Of a stretch of 64,000 bases of DNA, positions 47,361 to 58,376 are shown piece after piece; the stretch's first letter is position 1; every line of letters starts with the position of its first letter. The notes under the pieces were generated by a model that was not told where the DNA came from, searched no databases, and was given only the letters and a program-made list of their open reading frames with translations. The DNA is from Sebastes aleutianus (Eukaryota > Chordata > Actinopteri > Perciformes > Sebastidae): contig CAKAKS010000067.1 of NCBI GenBank assembly GCA_916700875.1, positions 2,347,409 through 2,411,408 of the forward strand, read 5' to 3'. The translations under genes were made by a program, and so were the position numbers.

Positions 47361-47803
47361 TTTAAAGCTGAAGTAGGCGAGATTGGAGCAAATATGATCA
47401 CAAAAAGTTATTTTTATAAAACGGTCGCTATATCGTGGCAGTAGTACATGAAAAAATCATGTACCTCTGGTGTCCTCCGGTGCTCCTAATGACATCTGCA
47501 AGATTTCACAGACCGGAGGAAAACAAGCAATAAGAGCTGACCTGAGGTCTGCTGTCCATCTGCCGTCTATGAGAGCCGGCTGTCAATCACTTGCGAACTC
47601 CGACCAAACGGTCAAACTAGGCAGCACTGATCAAATATGAATCAATATTCTGTTACTGTAATGCCTATTTCTCGCCTCAAATGTTATCAGAATCATCTTG
47701 TAGTGTACTGTTTAGCTGTAAAATTAAGAAAGTTTGTGAGCCGGCAGCCATGTTGAGATCTGTTGCAAGCACCGCTCACCAGCCGGAGCACAGCCAATAG
47801 AAA

Positions 47804-47838
<35 letters not shown>

Positions 47839-48024
47839 ATGACCTGTGATTGGCCAAAGTCTCCCGTCCCGGGCTAGATTTTCTAAAGCCTGTAAACAGA
47901 GCCATGAGGAGGAGCAGAAGTCTAGTTTTCTCTCAGAACACTTGAATTACAATACGCTGAAAGGTTATCATGGAATTTTTGTCCAATGATGCCAAAAATA
48001 TATACTGCCTACTGAAGCTTTAAA
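47361..48024. mobile_element. TTTAAAGCT-ended nonautonomous element
   Basis: The left end TTTAAAGCTGAAGTAGGCGA and the right end ACTGCCTACTGAAGCTTTAAA are strong inverted repeats. The interior of about 0.6 kb includes a (CT)n run at 47806-47835 and no coding capacity. Possible TTAA/TTTAAA target preference suggests a piggyBac-like or related class, but this is not established. Confidence 0.7.
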
Positions 48025-49599
48025 TCATTCATTTTTGACTATATTTTATATAGTTTAGACAAAACTGAAAGCTGATGCTCATTTTGTTTAGGAATAGCAC
48101 TAAAAAACATGTTTAGATTTGTCATAGTAATGAAAACGTAAAAAAAAAGGTAAAAAACGGTCTGCACACTAGCTCCCTCACGCCGAATTCACACCAGGCA
48201 GTGGCGAAGTGCGGCTCACCGCAATGATTATAGATTTCTGCGTCTGGGAGGCGTGTTCATGTTTTTCAGGTGGAAAGAAATTCTTTTGTAACAGAAGTTA
48301 ACATGTAACAGGAGTCACACGATCTGTTTACTGATTGGCTGCGGGTCCTCTCTGGCCGCACATTGCCGCTAAATGTTCAACTTTTCCCTACATTTGTTTG
48401 GCCACAGTTCGCTACAGAATCAAAAGGCCACAGCTCTTTTCATAGACATCGCATGGCAGTTCACCATGAATTAGGCATTAAGTGCAATTTATTAGCTCAT
48501 CACCAAGTAGTAGCACTTGGAGCCGACGCTCTTCTTCAGACTAAGTAAAATATATAAACAGATTTTTTTATTTTACATTTTCATTGGTGTCTTCTCTTGG
48601 TCCAGCACCTACCTAATATGGTTTTGGACCACTTCACATTGTTTATATTCATCTTGGTGAAATGTATATTTTAAACAAATAATTTTTTTGTTATGGAAAC
48701 TGTTTTGTATGGAAAGGAAAGAGGGAACAAGCAGGGTCATCCTTGCTCTTCTATGATCCATAACCAATGTCATTTGTTCTCTATTTTCATCTGTTCCTTC
48801 TTCCTAGCTTGCCCTCCCTTCCTCTCTCCTTCCTTGACCACCACCGACCTTCAGCCTTTTCCCTCTCTTTCTACCTCCCCGTCGGCATCTCTGCCTCCCT
48901 GGACTAAATAAAAAGCAGTCGTTGTGATGCAGGCTGCAGCTCCTGCTGGCTGAGCTCTGCTGACAGCTTTAGAGGGACTCCCTGTATACTCTCTGCCCTC
49001 CGTGTCGGAAACCCGAGGCCTCGGCGCTGTGGGGAGCTCGCTGGGATGTAGACGAACCTGGGAGGCCCGATCTCCCTTTCCCTGGAACCACACGCACTCA
49101 CACACAACCACACACATCTGATGACATTTACTCAAGCAGCTATCAAATCAGCAAAGTACTACAGAAAACAAGCACACAATCTGGCAGATATAGTGGCAGA
49201 TACGGGCCAAAAGGTCATTTTGGAAAGCCTATTGAAATGGTCACTATTCTAGATAAAACATTAGACTCAAACATGTTTGCCAACTGAAACGTTTCATATC
49301 CAGACATAATATGGCAAAATAGTTTCATGTGATTTATCTAAACAGTAGATACTAAACGTCCAACATACATAACTTGTTAATACACTTTTGCCAACTGTAC
49401 TGTACTTCTTAGAGAAGCCAGCAGAAACAAAAGCTCCACATCACGTTTAAACAAGAACACAGAGGCTACACCACTAAGCTGCCAGGATCATCTTTGTCAA
49501 AAAATCCTGGACTTTCACCCAGGAGACCGATGTTCATACCCCCGTGAAACCAGAAGTCAATGTTAACGTATTTGTCACGTAAGTTACGTACTTAGGTAA
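48025..49599. other. unique intronic sequence, no gene seen
   Basis: 48430-48550 is even in composition (GAATTAGGCATTAAGTGCAA), possibly conserved. 48800-48900 is C/T-rich. No exon signature. Confidence 0.35.
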
Positions 49600-49765
49600 C
49601 GCCACTTCTGTAGTTATTTTAACCAAAACTACAATCTTTTCCTAAACCTAACCAAGTAGTTTTGTTGCCTAAACCTAACCAAGTTGATTCCTGTGAAGAC
49701 AAAAGTTTATTTTGAAAAGACTGTATGCATGTAACGAGTTGAAATGGACACGTACGTCACGTATT
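49600..49765 (-). repeat. copy of the TTAGGTTTAGGCAACAAAACT family
   Basis: Inverted phrases TTTTCCTAAACCTAACCAAG and TTGTTGCCTAAACCTAACC match 24460-24540 on the opposite strand, followed by TTTATTTTGAAAAGACTGTA. Confidence 0.55.
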
Positions 49766-49825
49766 GCTGGACAAAAATGAGGAATAACTTTTCTTAAGAT
49801 ATCATAAGAAGCATTGTACGAGTAT

Positions 49826-50041
49826 ACGTGGTTACCTGTATCTTTGATACTTTGTTTGTCAGCAGGATTACGGAAAAACTACTGACCCCAATGTTCACGA
49901 AACTAGGTTGCCGGGGTGTAGCATGGGCCAAGAAAGAATACATTATAGTTTGGAGCGGATCGGAATCACGGGGATACACGCATTATTTTTTAACTTTCAC
50001 TCGCCTTGGCGGAGGTCTGCGCTCTCCGAGTGCCCTTCTAG
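49826..50041 (+). mobile_element. Helitron-like short element, copy 2 (5'-truncated)
   Basis: Shares CAGCAGGATTACGGAAAAACT-type sequence (truncated here) and the 3' end CCTTGGCGGAGGTCTGCGCT with 18625-18906. The CGGAG/CTCCG stem is at 50010-50028 and CTAG at 50038-50041. Confidence 0.5.
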
Positions 50042-50240
50042 GTAGTGTCTGTTTTGGCGAATAAATGGAATTTAATGACATAAATAAATCGCCACACTGA
50101 AGCAAAACATGGGTTGTATGGGTAATTTAATATGGCATATTATGGGTAACATGGCCCACATTGGTCTAATGACTCTATATCATTGTTAGAAGCAGTCACC
50201 GTGCCACCTCAGAAGAAAAATCTTGGACGGGTGACACAAC

Positions 50241-50276
50241 CGTCTCACGGTATATATCGTCATATCGCCCAACCCT
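50241..50276 (-). mobile_element. solo terminus of a GGGTTGGGCGATATG-type hAT element
   Basis: On minus it reads AGGGTTGGGCGATATGACGA then TATATACCGTGAGACG, the end of a common hAT family. The other end was not found. Confidence 0.5.
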
Positions 50277-53035
50277 ATATGATATCATGATTTGACATTT
50301 CAGAAATGATCTTTATAGTTATGAAAACCAGACAAATATATCCACTCATGTTATGCAGATGTTAGATCTTTCATGTGCAGACCACATTTGTTTTTTGTTT
50401 TTTTGCATTTACAGCAGATGCTAAAATCATAAGCATCTTATACTAACAACAAAAGAGTTGATCCCTTTATCGTCAAGCCGAGACCACGACATCCTGACGG
50501 TGGAGCCCATCCGTCAAAGGCCAGTTCATTCAGTCTTACATTATGTGTACACACACACATAACAGCATATCCACGCTGAGCCTGTGTCACAGTCACGATG
50601 CACTATTTGATGAAAATGATGTGTTGGGGGAAATGACGTCTGAGGCTGTACAATTCGCAGTTTTTAAATTGTTCTGGCCGGGCAATCATCAAAGCATAAA
50701 AAGCTCACAAATTCCCCCGAGGCTAACCGCAACAATCCACCAGTTCACATGGCGGGTGATTCCCTCTAAAAGGACAGAGCTCTGCCGCTCGGCTGTTTGG
50801 CTCGGTATAGCTGGTGTTGTGCATCACATGAGAGAAAAAAGCCTTCGGGCGAACGTCATATCTAAAGCATCGGGAACATGGGCCAAAAGCCTTTGTAGAA
50901 GTTAACATCCAGAGCAACATTATGAGAGGGAGCAACGCGACACAGAGCGCTAATGGCTGCAAACCCACATCACACAAAAGAGGATTCCTAATCATCACAA
51001 CGACGGTTAATACCCCAGGGGCGCTAAGGGCACGCACGACACACAAATACCACACAGTTCGCCTGCTGCAGCAAAATCTCACTCTCTTTCTCTCTTTCTC
51101 ACACACACTGGAGATGATATTATCTATGAGCTGCATAACAGTCGCCCCATGCTGCGCCTGCTGCTGCCATGAAAGCAACGCGTTTCATACGGGGCGCTTT
51201 GCTATCGCTAATGATTAACCGGAGTGTGGAAAGCACGGCCATTCTCACTACACTTCAAAGACAAAAATCTGAGGATTCAATTGCTTTAATAGGCCCCGGG
51301 CCGAAACCGCGCCGAGAACGCACACTTCAACCCATCAATAAATGTCATAGGCTATTTAAAGATGAGGGCCCCTGATGTAATTTTTATGTGGTGTAAGAAC
51401 ACGTCTTGTTGCGAGGGAGAGGGGGGAATGTAAGAGTTGCGGACTCGCCGGGAGAAATATGGAGGATCGAAGACGTGAGTGTGTGTTTTCTGGTAATGAG
51501 CTGCAGCAGAAGAGGCAGACAGACGCAGAGCACAATCACAGCTAATCAAAACCCAGCCAGGCTCGCTTTTTTTCCAAAAGGGGAAGACAATCGTAAATAT
51601 CTTTATTTCAATAGCGGACTCTGTGCTCCCGACGGTGTGATGAAAAAGTTTCCTCCGCTGCCCTGTGGTCTGTCATGTGCGTGCGTTTTCTCATTTCCCC
51701 TGTCCTTCCTGCAGACTCTGATCTAATAATCGTGAAGTTGAGAAGTGATGCGTCTTGTGCGGCAGCGCAGCGGGTACGTAAAGGGACTCTGGAGTCTTGT
51801 GTGTAGAGTGTGTCTGCGGTGTCGCATTCAGAGGTTGAGTGCAAAGATCTTCACTTTCACCCCCCCCCCCCCCCCCCCCCCTCCGCTGCTGCTGCTGCTG
51901 CTTCAGGTGTTTTATAAGAAAATGACAGAAACAAGAAAGACAATGTTTGACGGTGGGGAGCAGGAACATGAAGTGCATAAATACTGAATGTCGTAGCCTG
52001 TAAGCGGCAGAATACGGGATGAGGAGGGCAGCGGAGAGAAGAACAGGAGCGTGAAAATCTAAGAGGATGTTGCAACGCGCTGTAACTCTCGGCAAAAACT
52101 CTTCCAAGTGCATCCCTAATGACTCAACTGTGTTTCATATGCATCGTCAAACAACTCCTTTTGTTACCTCCCCTCGATTACAACCAAAGTCCCCACTTAT
52201 ACTCTCCTGGAACGTTGTTGGAACATCTCCCTCTGTGTTTTCGTAATAAGGTCATCAGGTCGTAAAGAAAAAAGGGGGCCGTTTCACTGTCAGGGGCCAT
52301 TCCGCAGAAGGACGCATGAAAAGGAAAATGTGAAATCCATCCCTGTGCTACCTGAAAGTCGACCCCGGCCATATATCTGCCACAGTGGAGACCGCAGCAG
52401 GTTTCGGTGTGTTTCGAAGAGTCCAGTGACTGACAAGAGCCATTCATGGGTTTAGAGGTAGTGGAAGGAGGTTTAACGGGGAACAGGCTGTGCTAATAAA
52501 AAGCAGCAGGCTCTCTGGGCCTGTGGGTCATCGTGCTGTGATTTAAACCTAAAGAAAATTGGGACATTCCAGGTAGAGCCACGTTTCGTCTGCACATACA
52601 CACACAAACACAAGGGTACCAGAACGCACACCTTTACCGACTTTCTAGCGAGGAAATACACTCACATTTAGAGACACGAACAGAGACAAGTGACCTACTC
52701 TCCAGTTTGACCTACCTGTCATCATCAAACACACTCCATCCAGCCAACCCATCTTCTTTTATCAGCACCAGACCTCTCCACTCAGGGTGTACACATGTTT
52801 ATGTGTGTGATGCCATTATTCAGAGCTGGGGTCCTACAGTCTTAAATCAAAACGTTTATTAGATTATATATAATCTCCCCCTTTCCCAATGTCATGTGTT
52901 TCTCAGTATGGCCCAGTTTAGGATGAATTAATGCATAGTGGGGGTACGAGGGTATCGGTCTCTTGGGGAAACGTAATGGTGGAGATTAGATTGATTGCCA
53001 AGAATATACATTAAGGTCACACACACTAAAATAAC
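50277..53035. other. unique intronic sequence, no gene seen
   Basis: 50600-50900 and 51200-51400 are of balanced composition, with words such as GCTAATGATTAACC and TTTTTAAATTG, and could include conserved elements. Overlapping open frames up to 151 codons on both strands have no family and no splice support. Confidence 0.35.
51860..51902. repeat. poly-C run followed by (GCT)n
   Basis: Twenty-two consecutive C, then TCC and six GCT units. The opposite strand is a G22 run next to CAG repeats. The glycine and glutamine runs in minus-strand open frames come from this. Confidence 0.95.
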
Positions 53036-53510
53036 TGCAACTAACAATTCTTTTCATTATTAATTAACCTCCTGATTATATTCTGATTAATGGACTTATT
53101 GTTTTGTGTTTAAAATGTTATGAAACTTCTTTTCTGGTGGCCATGTCGTCTAAGATGCATACCGTGTAACCACAACTTCCCTGCTTCATATCCATCTGGG
53201 ACATTTTGTTGCATGTCATACCCTCATCTCCCAACGTTAAGTCTATAATATCTGCTATCACATTAGGGCAGGAAAGCTACAAAGAAACAAAACAAAACTA
53301 TTTCACAATTTCCCAGAGCCCAAAGGAAATGTCTTCAAATAGCTTGTTTTGTCAAAGCAACCCAAAGATTTTCAATTTATTATAATGTAATAATGAGAAA
53401 AGCATCAAATGAACACATATGAAACTTGGAACGAGAGAATGTTTCCCATTTTTTGCTTGATAAACAACTTCAATTATTTACCGATTATCACAATTGTTTA
53501 TTTTTTTGAG
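53036..53510 (+). mobile_element. eroded GGCTGCAAC-type hAT copy
   Basis: CTGCAACTAACAATTCTTTTCATT at the start and ATTTACCGATTATCACAATTG near the end, with TTCCCAGAGCCCAAAGGAAA between, follow the family order with heavy decay. A nonfamily segment may sit at about 53135-53280. Confidence 0.5.
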
Positions 53511-53594
53511 TTGTTGACTGTGGATCAGTGGACCAGCGTAATATATGTAGTGTAATATTCATAACTATGTTTTCATTAATGTTTAATCACCTAA

Positions 53595-54562
53595 AAATAA
53601 GAATTTTTGTGTTTTCGTTATCTTAGAATGAGCCCTTCATATCTACATATGGAGCGGGTCCTCTCCACCAAATCTGCCATGTTGCTCCGCCAACCCGGTC
53701 TCACTCCCAACTCATCAAATACCGCCACGTGGGTAGAGCCCCTCTGCAGTGGTTACCTATGCACGGAGGAGCCCTTTAGCGACTGTATGCGACGCACTCG
53801 GCTTTCAACTCCCCTTCCCGTCATGCTCGTTCACCTTCGCTTGTACAGATCACTGTAAATACTGTAACATATCCTCCGACACCCCTCTCTGGTCTGGTAG
53901 TGTTAACTTAAAAGTCTTTATTTTCTATGTGGCACGACTCAGCTCACGTCATCAGTGATTAATCAGGATTTCAATCAATTCTGTCTCACAACAACCCCCT
54001 GTGGCGTTATTCGACGGTCGGAGCAAATGACGTAGTATTAATAGTGTGAGAGTGCGCTAAGGTTGGGTGGGTGCGGTGGTTTATCGGTCAAACAAACACG
54101 AGACTTTGAACCAGGTGACTGGTGTTTGTGTCCTGTATGAAACTAAATGTAGCGTTGACTTATTTTGTCACATCGGTTGTTAGTCATGTAACTCGTTGGT
54201 ATTGTCAGTCCCGTGAGTCGCTAGTCAGTGAAGTTAAGGTCAACCATGACCGTTTCCTAACCCGGACTAAGTGGTTGTGTTGCCTAAACCTGACTTCCTG
54301 TGGAAAATGGAAGTTTATTTTGAAAGGACATTATGTACGCGTATATTGACTCGTGGTCCCTGACTGTAATACTGGCAGCTGTCGTCTGACTTCTGTTGCT
54401 CCTAAAGTAATGTTATTATTGTGAGGATGGCCTCTGAGCGAGGCGAACGGCGTTACCAGGGTTTGGCACTTGGTGCTCACGTTACCGCACTCTTGGAAAG
54501 GGAGAAGTGAGCAGAGAGGTTCTCACACCACTATGTCACCAAATCCTACACACTGTACCTTT
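53595..54562 (-). mobile_element. 25541-family element split by another insertion
   Basis: On minus the outer element spans from TTAAAGGTACAGTGTGTAGG (right edge, 54562) to the CATATGTAGATATGAAGGGC side at about 53650. It is interrupted between about 53695 and 54400 by a repeat with TCACTCCCAACTCATCAAAT and CGTTTCCTAACCCGGACTAA phrases. Boundaries are approximate. Confidence 0.5.
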
Positions 54563-55414
54563 AATCAACTAATGTTTAGCACCAAACTAAACACTGTAGA
54601 ACACTCAACATACATGTCAAAAATACTATAAAACTAAAATAAAAATGTGTTGCAGTTAGTAAGGACAGACACTACTGCAGAATACACTACATGTATAATA
54701 CATGGAAGTCAAACACACATACAGTACACAAGGGATTCCAGCCGGACGGCTGAGTGATGTAAAGTGCCATCCATGACACCGAATGTGGGTCAACAGCCTT
54801 TTAGGGTCACACGGAGCTCTTAGCCCCGCACGCTGCCCTTGTGCTTAAACCCAAATGGCCACGAGTTCCCCACTTACACCCCCCCGCCTCCTCCCGTCTC
54901 CCCGCCTCCCTCCTCCCACTGTGACGGACTGAATCCCATTCCCAGCGGGAGATAAAGCAGAATACGTCACGCCAGCCCCGCACCATTACCGCCACACTAA
55001 TGTGCAACATACTGTCACAGTTTAGTCCAGCTGTAGTTTAGAGTGCTATTAAGAATGTTGGCAAATTCTTTGATCTGATGAATATTAAATACCTTAAGTG
55101 GATTTCACAGAGACATTTGTGACATTAATGGCCGCGCTGCTTCCAGCTCTTTTGTGACTTTTTAAAGGTGGGGCTGGATGTTGACAGGTTGAATATTTGG
55201 TCTGGCTTAAAGAAACTGGGAGGAGGAAGTAAATGAAAAATTATTTTCCTTCATCAACAGAAGAACTGGATGTCAAACATCAATACTTTTTGGTTACCAT
55301 GCAAAATCTATGACACCAAGTTTCAAAAACTGCAAGTAGGCTTTGAATGCCTCGTCAGATTTGTAACATCATTTGCCCTTACGTATTCCGAAAAGGACAA
55401 TATTCCTACTAAGC
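54563..55414. other. unique intronic sequence, no gene seen
   Basis: No recognised family. A C-rich patch lies at 54880-54915. Confidence 0.35.
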
Positions 55415-55695
55415 TGTTTACATGACTAACGAAAATGAGTATTCCACTAATATTCCCGTGCATACTCCGATTAACATAACCGGTGGTGGACTTTTTTGAA
55501 CGTGCGAGCACAGCCTCCCTTTTTCATTCCTTCAACCACCTTCATGAAAAGGTTGGCGTTGTGATATTTGTGCATATCCGGAATGAGGACTAATTCAGAA
55601 TTCCCAAACGGAATATGCTGTTCATATGACCAGTATCAAATTCTGAATATTGTCATATTTGTAATAATAGTGGAATATCAGTGTGCATGTAAACC
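55415..55695. mobile_element. small TGTTTACATG/CATGTAAAC-ended element
   Basis: The ends TGTTTACATGAC and TGCATGTAAAC are inverted. Internal ATTCCG/CGGAAT words are also mirrored (CATACTCCGATT against TCCGGAATG). No coding capacity. Confidence 0.5.
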
Positions 55696-56325
55696 TAGTC
55701 ATTGTTTACTTATTACTTGATCAGATAGTTAGGCTATCCCTTTAAATGCATTTTACACTGCATTTTCTTCAATTGTATTGTTCATGCTGGTGTTTTAGCA
55801 TTTAAGAACAATGTGTGGATATGGACAACATTCATACAGTTTCATCTTGACTCCTGAAAAAAAAAACATTATCCAAAAAATGAACATGTATTCTTAGACA
55901 TATCGATTACTACTGTATATGTGAAATCAATATGAAAAATTTTGTGGCAAAAAACTATTACACATAGGGATACTAATAATAATGAGTAATTGCCCAGCCA
56001 TAGTTTCAGTCTGGATGTGAAAATCTTTTCCAGATTTTTTAAAGATCGGTGAGGAAATTATGGCCTTAAATAATTTCCTACTTCAACAAGGCAGAACAAG
56101 ACTGTGGTTTTACAGAGCAGCTCTGTGGTATGAGTGTCAAAGTGTGCAACGCTCCTTTTACTTGTAATTACATCCCTGAGGTGCTGATGAATATTTTTAA
56201 ACTTGCTCAGTTTCCATGAAGCTCATATATTGCTCTTATGCTTATCTACTGCTATACTGTGTGCTTACTGTATGTTGGTAAAACTAATCTATGACTATGA
56301 CCAGTACTTTACTTCTGTAGTAATC

Positions 56326-56590
56326 TCTTGGTGATTTTCTCGATTAAAAGATCAGTTATTTGGTCTATAAAATGTCAGAAAATGCTGGAAAAATGTCGAT
56401 CAGTGTTTCCCAAAGCCCAACATGACGTTATTGAATGTCTTGTTTTGTTCACGACTCAAAGATATTCAGTTTACTGTCATAGAGGAGTAAAGAAAAAGAA
56501 ACTGGAATCAGAGAATTTTGACTGATTAATCAATTATCAAAATGGTTGGCGATCAATTTAATAGTTGACAAATAATCAATTTAATGTCAA
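56326..56590 (+). mobile_element. GGCTGCAAC-type hAT fragment
   Basis: Well-preserved internal part: TCTATAAAATGTCAGAAAAT, GATCAGTGTTTCCCAAAGCC, AAAGATATTCAGTTTACTGT and CAAAATGGTTGGCGATCAAT. The 65-codon open frame is family sequence, not a gene. Confidence 0.7.
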
Positions 56591-56654
56591 TAAAGATGAG
56601 GTTTTAGGCTGAACTCTTTAATTATGTTTTCTACTAGTATGTTTTTATTAGTTA

Positions 56655-57124
56655 CCGTGATAATAACGCGTTAATGCAAATACGTTTTAACGCCACTAAT
56701 TTCTTTAACGCTTTAACGCATTTGCGATGTTTAGGTTGTAGCGGGCTCAGTTTTAAAGCTAGAGTGAAGATACTGGTAACACATGAAACTAGAATAGTAC
56801 TAGCTTGTCGAGAGGGAGTAAAATTACGCTCCAAACTTCCACTAAATCTTGGTGAGGAAAATCTGGCATGGCCATTTTCAAAGGGGTCCCTTGACCTCTG
56901 ACCTCCAGATATGTGAATGAAAATGGGTTCTATGGATACTAACGAGTCTCCCCTTTACAGACATGCCCACTGTTGGGCTTGACTTTGACATGTTATGATT
57001 TGAGCATTATTTTTTTATGCTTAATGCAGTACTAATTACTGTACAGTACTAGTATTAATTGTGATTAACTATGGACAACCATGCGATTAATTGCGATTGA
57101 ATATTTTAATCTATTGACGTCCCA
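56655..57124 (-). mobile_element. AGGGCTGTCAA hAT family copy with DR1
   Basis: Contains the DR1 at 56892-56904, CTCCCCTTTACAGACATGCC and GCGATTAATTGCGATT-like sequence near a decayed TTGACGTCCCA end. The other terminus is truncated. Confidence 0.65.
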
Positions 57125-57854
57125 GTTTTTATCTTCAGTAGTTGTGTGCTGCATGTCGCATTACGTTATCTTCTGTGTGACATTTGAATAAAAGTCCACA
57201 CTGAGGGTCTTCAGATGGACAGTCAGTCTGGCTCCAAATAGGAGAGGATGACATCATTAGACATGGTCAATACTGGGTGGAGATGGCCCTCAGACTCACA
57301 CACACATGCAGAAACATGACCCGAGAAAATTATACTCAAACATACTAACAATACATTCCTGCTGACATCATTTGGTAGCTGCTGACCTGTTCTTCTCTCC
57401 TAATCTCCCACTGATTCTGTGTGTGTGTGTGCTTCCACACTAATCACTGCATGCTTTCTGTAGTTCAGTCTAATACCTCCCAGTGTCCCCCGGGGTTTTC
57501 CCCTGTGTCTGCGGCCTTGTGAGCCACATTACTCACAAACGGAAAGGATTCAGATAAAGTTACAGTCCCAACAATGAGGAAAGAGATGTTTTTCTTTTCT
57601 CTTCTATGAAAACCAACATTGTCAGTAATTCAGATATTTTGGTTTTAGTGGGCGTTAAGTAAAGTGCTTGTGTTTACTGTATCTTCCATTATAATGACAG
57701 AATAATAGATTTTTTTCTGTGGGTTGTTGCTGCCAAATTCTTAAAAGAAACACTGTGGGACCAATTTCTTGGGAATAAAAGGGAAGTTTTCTGAACTTTT
57801 AGACAGATGTTGAGCACACAAACTACTGTAGTCATGTTGAGCATGAATCAGAGC
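57125..57854. other. unique intronic sequence, no gene seen
   Basis: Contains a short GT run near 57419-57430 and no recognised exon. Confidence 0.35.
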
Positions 57855-58376
57855 CATCTCTTTAACACAAATTAATTCCTTTAACGCAACTGGGCTCAGT
57901 TTTAAAGCTGGAGATGAAGATACTGACATCATATGAAACTAGAAAACCTAAGGAATCCATTTGTACCAACCATCTCATACTAAATAACGCGCCAAACGTA
58001 CGCTAAATTTTGGCGAGGAGAAACTGGCATGGGGTCAAAGAAGTCCCTTGACCTCTGACCTCAAGATATTTGAATGAAAATGGGTTCTATGGGTACCCAC
58101 GAGTCTCCCCTTTACAGACATGCCCACTGTTGGGCTTGACTTGGCCATGTTATGATTTGAGCATATGTTTTATGCTAAATGTAGTACCTGTGAGGGTTCC
58201 TGGACAATATGTGTTATTGTTTTGCATTGTTAATTGATTTCCAATATAAATATATACATACATTTGAATAAAGCAGCATACATTTTGAACAGATAAAAAG
58301 TGTGTGATTGATCTGTGATTCACTATGGACGATCATGCGATTAATCAAAATTACATATTTTTATCGATTGACAGCC
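57855..58376 (-). mobile_element. AGGGCTGTCAA hAT family copy with DR1
   Basis: DR1 at 58049-58061, end ATCGATTGACAGCC. It preserves GTTAATTGATTTCCAATATA and CAATATGTGTTATTGTTTTG uninterrupted, which gives the empty-site sequence for the array insertion at 35804/42761. Confidence 0.7.

Noticed and set aside
51691..52113. 140-codon minus-strand open frame with Q and G runs
   Set aside because: The runs come from the GCT and poly-C simple repeats; no exon signals at the edges.
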